From NCBI RefSeq assembly GCF_019455385.1, contig NZ_JACOFR010000005.1, forward strand, positions 295,519-359,518: a stretch of 64,000 nt of DNA. The letters run 5' to 3'. A program made the translations under genes and the position numbers. Below are positions 58,603 to 64,000 of this stretch, piece by piece (within the stretch, counting starts at the first letter, position 1; each line of letters starts with the position of its first letter). Below the pieces are notes generated by a model. The model did no database searches, was not told the origin of the DNA, and worked only from the letters and a program-made list of their open reading frames with translations. The DNA comes from Bradyrhizobium sp. BR 10289. Its GTDB lineage: Bacteria > Pseudomonadota > Alphaproteobacteria > Rhizobiales > Xanthobacteraceae.

Positions 58603-60447
58603 ATGTGCGGCATCGTGGGACTTGTTAATTCGGTCGGGCCGATTGATCGTTCGCTCGTCGAGCGTATGACAGGGGCTCTCGCTCACAGAGGCCCCGACGA
58701 TTCCGGGCTCTGGATGAGTTCGGACGAGCGCGTCAGCCTCGGACATCGCCGGCTCGCGATCATTGATCTCAGTCCACTCGGACATCAGCCAATGATCTCG
58801 GAAGACGGACTGACTGTGATCGTTTTCAACGGAGAAATCTACAACTATCACGAAGTGCGGGTCGCGCTCCAACAAATCGGAGTAAAGTTTCGGAGCGCGA
58901 GTGATACGGAGGTGGTTCTTTACGCCTATCGCGTTTGGGGGCCTGGCTGCTTGGACAGACTCGTCGGCATGTTTGCAATGGCGATCTGGGATCAACAGCA
59001 GGGGCGCCTCTTTGTGGCGCGCGACAGAGCCGGAGAGAAGCCGCTATTCTATATTCAAAAGGATGGGCGATTTGCCTTTGCGTCCGAATTAAAGAGTTTG
59101 CTCGTCGACCAAAGTCTACCCAGAAAAGTCAACCCTGAGGCGTTGGATGACTATCTTGCTTATGGGTACGTATCCGGTGGGTTGTGCATGCTTGACGGCT
59201 TCGCGAAACTTCCTGCTGCTCATTGGTTGACGTACGAACCTGAGAAGGACCGGCTTGTTGTCAATAGATACTGGGATCTGCCGCTTCATAATCCGTCAGA
59301 GAATCATCTAGAGGACTTAACAGACGAATTAGAGGCCTTGCTCACCCAAAGCGTTCGAGGCCAACTTGTGGCGGACGTTCCCGTCGGCGTACTCCTAAGT
59401 GGCGGGCTAGATTCGAGCTTGGTGGCAGCTGCGGCAGCGCGCACTGCTGGAAAGGGCGTGAAGACTTTTACTGTTTCGTTCCCCGGACATCCAAAATTCG
59501 ACGAATCTGCGTATGCGCGCAGGGTGGCTGATTTCCTTGGGTCGGAACACACTGAGCTGGTAGCCGAGCCTGCCTCAGACGAATTGCTCTCGGCGTTGAT
59601 CCATCAGTACGACGAGCCGATAGCGGACAATTCGATGATTCCGACGTTTATCGTAAGCCGAGCAATTAGGGGGAGCTGCACGGTAGCACTCGGTGGGGAT
59701 GGTGGAGACGAGTTGTTTGGTGGATACGCGCATCATCCTTGGTTTTTGCAATTCGAACGCCTGCGAAGGTTGGGCTTGCACAGGCTGCGGCTCGAGACTT
59801 CTGCAGCGAATCTTGTTCCCATCGGAATAAAGGGTCGTAGCGCGTTGCTCGCTATGCTTAGCCTCAGCACACCACAAGCGGCTCTGACGAGATTGCTCGA
59901 TCCAGTCCTGCGAGCCCGTCTTACGTCACGGCCGATTTCGTTCGCCCCTGAACTTCGACGATCCGGTTTAGCGAGCGGCCGCACTGGAATCGATGCAATC
60001 TGCGCAGCTGATTTTAGATCGTACATGTGCGACGATATTCTAGTCAAAGTGGACCGCGCGAGCATGTTGACGTCGCTAGAGCTAAGGGCGCCGATGTTAG
60101 ATCACCGGATCGTCGAATTCGCATTTGGACGGCTATCCTCTAATGCGCGGGTCGATGGGAACAGCCGCAAGGTGATTCTCCGCAACCTGGCCAAACGCTG
60201 GCTTCCTTCTGATTTCGATAGTCACCGCAAACAAGGCTTCACAATTCCAATCCACAGTTGGTTTCAGGGACCGTGGAAGCACCTGATCCAAGATCTGCTC
60301 TTGGGCGGGTCTCCATTCTTCGACAAGCAAGTTCTTGGTCCTTTGATCTCCAAGCTGCAGGCGACTGAGAGAGGCGGGCACCGATTGTTTCAACTTATAG
60401 CTCTTGAGCTTTGGCGCCGAGAATACGGAGTTTCGGTTGTTACCTAG
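58603..60447 (+). CDS. asnB: Asparagine synthetase-like amidotransferase
   Basis: 614 aa. The class II glutaminase domain starts MCGIVGLVNSVG (nucleophile Cys2), with ALAHRGPDDSGLW, HRRLAIIDLS and FNGEIYNYHEVR. The synthetase domain has the ATP-pyrophosphatase loop VLLSGGLDSSLVAAAAA, then ALGGDGGDELFGGY and RASMLTSLELRAPMLDHRIVEFAF. In polysaccharide loci such AsnB-like enzymes often amidate uronic acids rather than make asparagine (WbpS in Pseudomonas is the usual example). Here it sits next to dehydrogenase and epimerase genes for uronic acids. Confidence 0.9.
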   Translation: MCGIVGLVNSVGPIDRSLVERMTGALAHRGPDDSGLWMSSDERVSLGHRRLAIIDLSPLGHQPMISEDGLTVIVFNGEIYNYHEVRVALQQIGVKFRSASDTEVVLYAYRVWGPGCLDRLVGMFAMAIWDQQQGRLFVARDRAGEKPLFYIQKDGRFAFASELKSLLVDQSLPRKVNPEALDDYLAYGYVSGGLCMLDGFAKLPAAHWLTYEPEKDRLVVNRYWDLPLHNPSENHLEDLTDELEALLTQSVRGQLVADVPVGVLLSGGLDSSLVAAAAARTAGKGVKTFTVSFPGHPKFDESAYARRVADFLGSEHTELVAEPASDELLSALIHQYDEPIADNSMIPTFIVSRAIRGSCTVALGGDGGDELFGGYAHHPWFLQFERLRRLGLHRLRLETSAANLVPIGIKGRSALLAMLSLSTPQAALTRLLDPVLRARLTSRPISFAPELRRSGLASGRTGIDAICAADFRSYMCDDILVKVDRASMLTSLELRAPMLDHRIVEFAFGRLSSNARVDGNSRKVILRNLAKRWLPSDFDSHRKQGFTIPIHSWFQGPWKHLIQDLLLGGSPFFDKQVLGPLISKLQATERGGHRLFQLIALELWRREYGVSVVT

Positions 60448-60565
60448 GAAGTGGATATGAGCGTCAACATACACGGCTCTGCTGCTTTTCCACCAAGAGT
60501 GACTTAATCAACGAGTACAACGGATCTTCGATGAAAGTGCGTAAAATCCGCTATTGCGTTTTGCA

Positions 60566-61777
60566 ATGACTCGGCCTTTGCTCATTGCATTGATCTCAAC
60601 TGATTATCCACCGTTGCGCACCTCAGCCGCAGTGCAGCTGCACGACCTTGCGCGAAAGCTTGTACTGTTGGGACATGATCCGATTGTGATCGTTCCTTCA
60701 CCTCAGAAGACCGCCGCCTGGACACTCGAACGCATCGACGGCGTACAGGTATTGCGCGTGCATTCGCGGCCTACACGTGCTGCTTCGCGAGTGCTTCGCG
60801 TCATTTCAGAAATGCTCTTACCTTTTTCAATGTACTTGAATATTCGCCGGAGCCCGTTTAGGTCCGTTCGTTGGGATCTTATAGTTTGGTATTCCCCTCC
60901 CATCTTCTTCGGTCCTCTAGTTGCCCAGCTTCGGCGCACGTCAGATGCGCCGACTTATCTAATCTTACGCGACATATTTCCGGAATGGGCTGTGGATATA
61001 GGCTTGATGCGCAGAGGACCGATCTACGTCTTGTTCAAAACAGTCGCCGCAATCCAATATTTCGTGGCAGATACGATCGGCGTTCAGACTGAATCTAATC
61101 TAGCATACGTCTCAAGATGGGCCCGGCCTTCCCGTCGGCTTGAAGTTCTGCACAACTGGCTAACCGTCGAGCCAAATACGGGTTGCAGCATTGAGATCGA
61201 AAAAACGTGCTTGGCCGGCCGCAAGATCTTCGTCTACATCGGCAATATGGGAGTGGCCCAAGGCCTGGATCTCCTGATGGATCTGGTGGAGAGTATTCGA
61301 GATCGGAAGGATATCGGCTTCCTATTCGTGGGCCGCGGTACGGAATTTCCGTCCTGCCAAGCGCGGTTCCGAGAGGTGGACAATGTGCTGTTTCACCCGG
61401 AAATACCTGCTGCGGAAATTCCGGGTCTTCTCGCCCAGTGCCACGTCGGGCTCGTTGCGCTTCACCCGGACCATCGTACTCACAACATCCCAGGCAAATT
61501 CGTCTCCTACGTCCAATATGGATTACCTGTACTCGCGAGAATATCGGAGGGAACAGATTTGCAAGGGCTTATTGAAGATTACGGGATTGGCAAGGTTTAC
61601 GTCGGAAGCTCCGTTAGGGATTTCCAAATTTTGGTGGGGCAGCTAGCTGATGATGAAGCTTTGCGACATACGATGTCAGTGCGGGCCAAGAAATTAGGGC
61701 AATCGTTGTTTTCTTCGGAAGCTGCGGCTCGACAGATTATCGCGTCCGCAGGTGCAAGCGAACAAATTCCCGGCTAA
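60566..61777 (+). CDS. Glycosyltransferase, GT4 family, WbuB-like (putative L-aminodeoxyhexose transferase)
   Basis: 403 aa. The start LIALISTDYPPLRTSAAVQL and the central TYLILRDIFPEWAVDIGLMR, then ADTIGVQTESNLAYV resemble WbuB, a putative L-fucosamine transferase encoded near fnl genes in E. coli. The C-terminal GT-B half has KIFVYIGNMGVAQGLDLLMD, FHPEIPAAEIPGLLAQCHVG and HNIPGKFVSYVQYGLPVLA. This fits with the CapE/WecB/RmlD-like trio 15 kb upstream. ATG used; a TTG four codons earlier is possible. Confidence 0.82.
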   Translation: MTRPLLIALISTDYPPLRTSAAVQLHDLARKLVLLGHDPIVIVPSPQKTAAWTLERIDGVQVLRVHSRPTRAASRVLRVISEMLLPFSMYLNIRRSPFRSVRWDLIVWYSPPIFFGPLVAQLRRTSDAPTYLILRDIFPEWAVDIGLMRRGPIYVLFKTVAAIQYFVADTIGVQTESNLAYVSRWARPSRRLEVLHNWLTVEPNTGCSIEIEKTCLAGRKIFVYIGNMGVAQGLDLLMDLVESIRDRKDIGFLFVGRGTEFPSCQARFREVDNVLFHPEIPAAEIPGLLAQCHVGLVALHPDHRTHNIPGKFVSYVQYGLPVLARISEGTDLQGLIEDYGIGKVYVGSSVRDFQILVGQLADDEALRHTMSVRAKKLGQSLFSSEAAARQIIASAGASEQIPG

Positions 61778-61836
61778 GCAAGCGCAGTACCTTTTTAGCT
61801 TCCTGCTTGCGATCAAGGAGCTTCTAGTCATCCTGA

Positions 61837-61846
61837 AGGAGGTGAG
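61837..61846 (+). promoter_or_regulatory. Strong ribosome-binding site fixing a TTG start
   Basis: AAGGAGGTGA is a near-perfect anti-16S match ending just before TTG at 61848. An in-frame GTG lies within the site itself and so cannot be the start. Confidence 0.6.
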
Positions 61847-61847
61847 A

Positions 61848-62777
61848 TTGCGGGTATTGGTAACAGGTGCTTCCGGATTCGTTGGCTCTGAACTCACGCC
61901 TGCGCTCGTGAGAGCTGGCTTTGACGTGCGCGCGGCTTCCCGACGCCGCACCCCTGTGGCGGAAGTCCCTGGCATTGAATGGATGAAGCTTCCCGATCTT
62001 GAATATGAGGTCGACTGGTCTCCACTGTTGGATGGCATAGAGGCGGTCGTGCACCTCGCTGCGATCGCTCATCGAACTCATGCTGACATCGGACAATACA
62101 CAAGAGTAAACTGTCTCGCAGCTACGAACTTAGTGAAGGCGTGTGCGCAACGCGGCATAAGACGCTTCGTTTTTGTATCTTCAATTGGAGCCCAAGTTGG
62201 CTCCGCCGCGGACTACGTTGTGACCGAGAAACATGAACCGCGCCCGGCGAGCGCATACGATCGGGCGAAGCTTGCCGCCGAAGAACAGGTGCGTGCTACC
62301 AATGTACCGTTCACTATTCTAAGACCTGTCATCGTGTATGGGCCGAAGGCGAGAGCCAACATAGCCGCCATGATGCGCATAGCTATGCTTCCGTTGCCCC
62401 TTCCCTTCGCGGCCCTGAAAAATCGTAGATCACTGCTCTCGATCGATAATCTTGTTGAGGCAATCATCTTCTGCTTAAAAAATCCAGCGACCGCGAACCG
62501 TACTTTCATCGTTAGTGACGGAGATGCAATCACGCTTAGAGACATAATTGCAACTCTGAGGGGGGCAGCCGGACGAGCGCCGAACATGATTTGGGTCCCT
62601 TCCGGCATACTGAAGTTTGTTATGCTTTCACTTGGGCGCGGTCGGTTATGGGATCGAATCGGCAGGGACTTGGTTGCGAGCTCGGAGGAACTTCAACAGA
62701 TCGGGTGGCGTCCCCTCGTTGATACACGAGCGGGGCTGGAGGCAATGATGCGGGAATTTTTGTCACAAACGAAGTAG
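61848..62777 (+). CDS. UDP-4-keto-6-deoxy-HexNAc 4-reductase (WbpV/WbpK/WreQ-like SDR)
   Basis: 309 aa, TTG start fixed by its ribosome site. LRVLVTGASGFVGSELTPAL, VVHLAAIAHRTHADIGQYTRVN, FVFVSSIGAQVGSA, YDRAKLAAEEQV (YxxxK), LRPVIVYGPKARANIAAMMR and RSLLSIDNLVEAI. The HLAAxAH pattern and RSLxxxxNL are typical of the ketoreductases that pair with WbpM-type dehydratases to give UDP-D-QuiNAc or UDP-D-FucNAc. The start of such a dehydratase appears 0.9 kb downstream. Which epimer is made cannot be told. Confidence 0.8.
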   Translation: MRVLVTGASGFVGSELTPALVRAGFDVRAASRRRTPVAEVPGIEWMKLPDLEYEVDWSPLLDGIEAVVHLAAIAHRTHADIGQYTRVNCLAATNLVKACAQRGIRRFVFVSSIGAQVGSAADYVVTEKHEPRPASAYDRAKLAAEEQVRATNVPFTILRPVIVYGPKARANIAAMMRIAMLPLPLPFAALKNRRSLLSIDNLVEAIIFCLKNPATANRTFIVSDGDAITLRDIIATLRGAAGRAPNMIWVPSGILKFVMLSLGRGRLWDRIGRDLVASSEELQQIGWRPLVDTRAGLEAMMREFLSQTK

Positions 62778-63144
62778 CAGTTGCCTTGGCAGGCCCAAGG
62801 CTGGGAGTTCGTGGATGCGGGATTCTGTCAGGCGCGGCAGCACGTCGGGGGCCAAGGCTCTGGATCGATGTTGTTGAGCTTATCGGTGCCGATCAGGGTA
62901 TAGACGGCTGCCGCACGTCCGCTATCGGGTATTTCCCTCGATCGACAGGCGCTGACCATTCGTCTTTTTTTCGGAGGCAGTTTGCAGCATTAGATTGACG
63001 AGTATAGCCGACTAGAGCGCGGGCAGGGCGCCCAGCCGGGACGTGACTAGTTCGGCTGCGATCTTCCGCTCACCGTTGCGCTGGTGCAACAGACTTGGCG
63101 CGCAGAGGTATGATAGGTGGTCTCTTGATTTTGGAGGACGATCG
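62778..63144. other. Gap with no supported gene
   Basis: A plus-strand frame just after the reductase reads RLWIDVVELIGADQGIDGCR but lacks an N terminus and a ribosome site, so it may be a scrap of a lost gene. Nothing else is supported. An initiating sugar-phosphate transferase (WbpL-like) might be expected at this place but is absent. Confidence 0.3.
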
Positions 63145-63354
63145 ATGGATAGGCCGAAAATGATCGATTGGAACGGCACTGTCTTGAAGGGCTGGGTCGA
63201 AGTTGGTGGAGTTCCCAAAGAGGTTTTTGCTGACCGGGAAACCATCCATCGCCACGCACCCGGTTTTAGCGACGCGCTTACTTGGGAGATTGACCGCTTT
63301 CGAGACGAGATCTTCGAAAAGCTCATGCCGCATTTTCGTAGCGGCGAGTGCTAA
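63145..63354 (+). CDS. Small conserved hypothetical protein
   Basis: 69 aa with a good GGAGGA site 7 bases upstream. MDRPKMIDWNGTVLKGWVEV, GGVPKEVFADRETIHRHAPG, FSDALTWEIDRFRDEIFEKL. It has an acidic, soluble alpha/beta composition and resembles a short rhizobial protein without known function. Confidence 0.55.
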   Translation: MDRPKMIDWNGTVLKGWVEVGGVPKEVFADRETIHRHAPGFSDALTWEIDRFRDEIFEKLMPHFRSGEC

Positions 63355-63654
63355 GTAGGGATACCTCCGCAGCGGGCCTACCTCCTTCGTTCGGGGGAGA
63401 TGACGGAAAGCTCCAACGTTGGGTAGGACAAGCAGTATCCTTGACTTTTACTTTGATATTTTGTGCTGAGTGGCCGTGGTTTTCTTTATCAAACGCATTC
63501 TTGACGTCAATAAGCGCGCTGCTCATTGGTTTTCTCTGGCCGATGTTGCTGACTGTCGCGATTGCCATTCGGATTGAAAGCGAGGGGCCCGCGACCGAAT
63601 TCTGCGCGAGACCAGGTGGCTTGCGGTGATCCTAAACCGAGAACACAGCTGAAC
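63355..63654. other. Gap before the WbpM-like gene
   Basis: A plus-strand frame (about 63348-63629) contains two hydrophobic runs (SLTFTLIFCAEWPWFSLSNA and ISALLIGFLWPMLLTVAIAI) that could be a small two-TM protein, but no start with a ribosome site is visible. Composition changes to high GC near its end. Confidence 0.3.
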
Positions 63655-64000
63655 GTGGTCACGAAACTTTCGCATCTTACCTTGCGCAATTTCATGATCG
63701 CGCTCCACGACCTGCTGGCGACCACGGCGGCGCTGTTTGTGGCATTCTATCTGCGTTTCGAGGGCGGTGACGGCTTCTATGACCGTTTGCCGCTGCTGTT
63801 CCAGATCCTGCCCTATTTCCTTGCCTTCAGCGTGGTCGTGTTCTTCGTCTTCAATTTGACCACGACGAAATGGCGCTTCATCTCGTTGCCCGACGCGCTG
63901 AACATCATTCGCGTTGCCACCGTGCTGACGGTGGCGCTGCTGGTTCTCGACTACATCTTCGTCGCCCCCAATGTCCGCGGCGCCTTCTTCCTCGGCAAGG
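63655..64000 (+). CDS. WbpM/CapD-like nucleotide-sugar 4,6-dehydratase (N-terminal part, runs off window)
   Basis: About 115 codons are visible from a GTG (VTKLSHLTLRNFMIALHDLL). Four hydrophobic helices follow (LATTAALFVAFYLRFEGG; LLFQILPYFLAFSVVVFFVFNL; IIRVATVLTVALLVLDYIF; GAFFLGK...), the usual membrane anchor of the large WbpM/FlaA1-type dehydratases. FYLRFEGG, FNLTTTKWRFISLPDALNI and the order of helices fit the family. The catalytic domain is beyond the window. GC-rich codons set it apart from the genes before it, so it may be ancestral chromosome. It would pair with the ketoreductase upstream. Confidence 0.78.
   Translation, partial: MVTKLSHLTLRNFMIALHDLLATTAALFVAFYLRFEGGDGFYDRLPLLFQILPYFLAFSVVVFFVFNLTTTKWRFISLPDALNIIRVATVLTVALLVLDYIFVAPNVRGAFFLGK

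Overview
The window looks like a chromosomal stretch of a Bradyrhizobium-like alphaproteobacterium. This is judged from the GC-rich coding of its catabolic genes, the family mix (rut pyrimidine genes, tripartite tricarboxylate transporter, CoA transferase, many small ORFans) and the O-antigen locus type. No rRNA operon, intact tRNA gene, intact insertion sequence or CRISPR array was seen.

Region 1 (1-6.1 kb): a polar amino-acid-type ABC transporter (permease cut by the window edge, plus its binding protein) lies divergent from rutABCDEF, the oxidative pyrimidine ring-cleavage pathway. The shared 360-bp gap holds a near-consensus sigma-54 promoter before rutA and, further upstream, two copies of TGGAC-N6-GTC. 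About 1 kb of geneless, tRNA-scarred DNA follows.

Region 2 (7.1-21.5 kb): a carboxylate/hydroxyacid catabolic block. It contains a GlcG-like protein, a fused FAD/Fe-S oxidoreductase and a GntR regulator on the minus strand. On the plus strand are two serine-glyoxylate-type aminotransferases, an MFS carrier, an enoyl-CoA hydratase and a TctCBA transporter. The second aminotransferase and the hydratase are separated by a 1.1-kb insertion carrying a decayed serine recombinase, flanked by a roughly 600-bp direct duplication of the aminotransferase 3' end and hydratase 5' end.

Region 3 (21.5-44.8 kb): an accessory, ORFan-rich zone with lower GC. It contains a phage tail-collar scrap, the C-terminal half of glmU standing alone, a type I secretion ABC transporter whose adaptor gene is cut to a stub, and two large FG-GAP-repeat proteins that are likely type I substrates. 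It also has several paralogous small Trp-rich HTH proteins (at least one frameshifted), a series of tiny one-TM proteins close to them, an XRE regulator with its own palindrome, an O-antigen-ligase-type membrane protein, a CoA transferase and a decayed CoA-transferase tail.

Region 4 (45-64 kb): a polysaccharide (O-antigen or capsule) island. It encodes a three-enzyme UDP-N-acetyl-L-6-deoxyhexosamine pathway, a chain-length-type protein, flippase, methyltransferase, polymerase, three family-4 glycosyltransferases, a UDP-glucuronate 4-epimerase-type enzyme, a UDP-sugar 6-dehydrogenase, an asparagine-synthetase-like amidotransferase and a 4-ketoreductase. The window ends in the first ~115 codons of a GC-rich WbpM/CapD-like dehydratase. 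Together these suggest a Wzx/Wzy-made polymer with N-acetylated 6-deoxy-aminosugars and amidated uronic acids.
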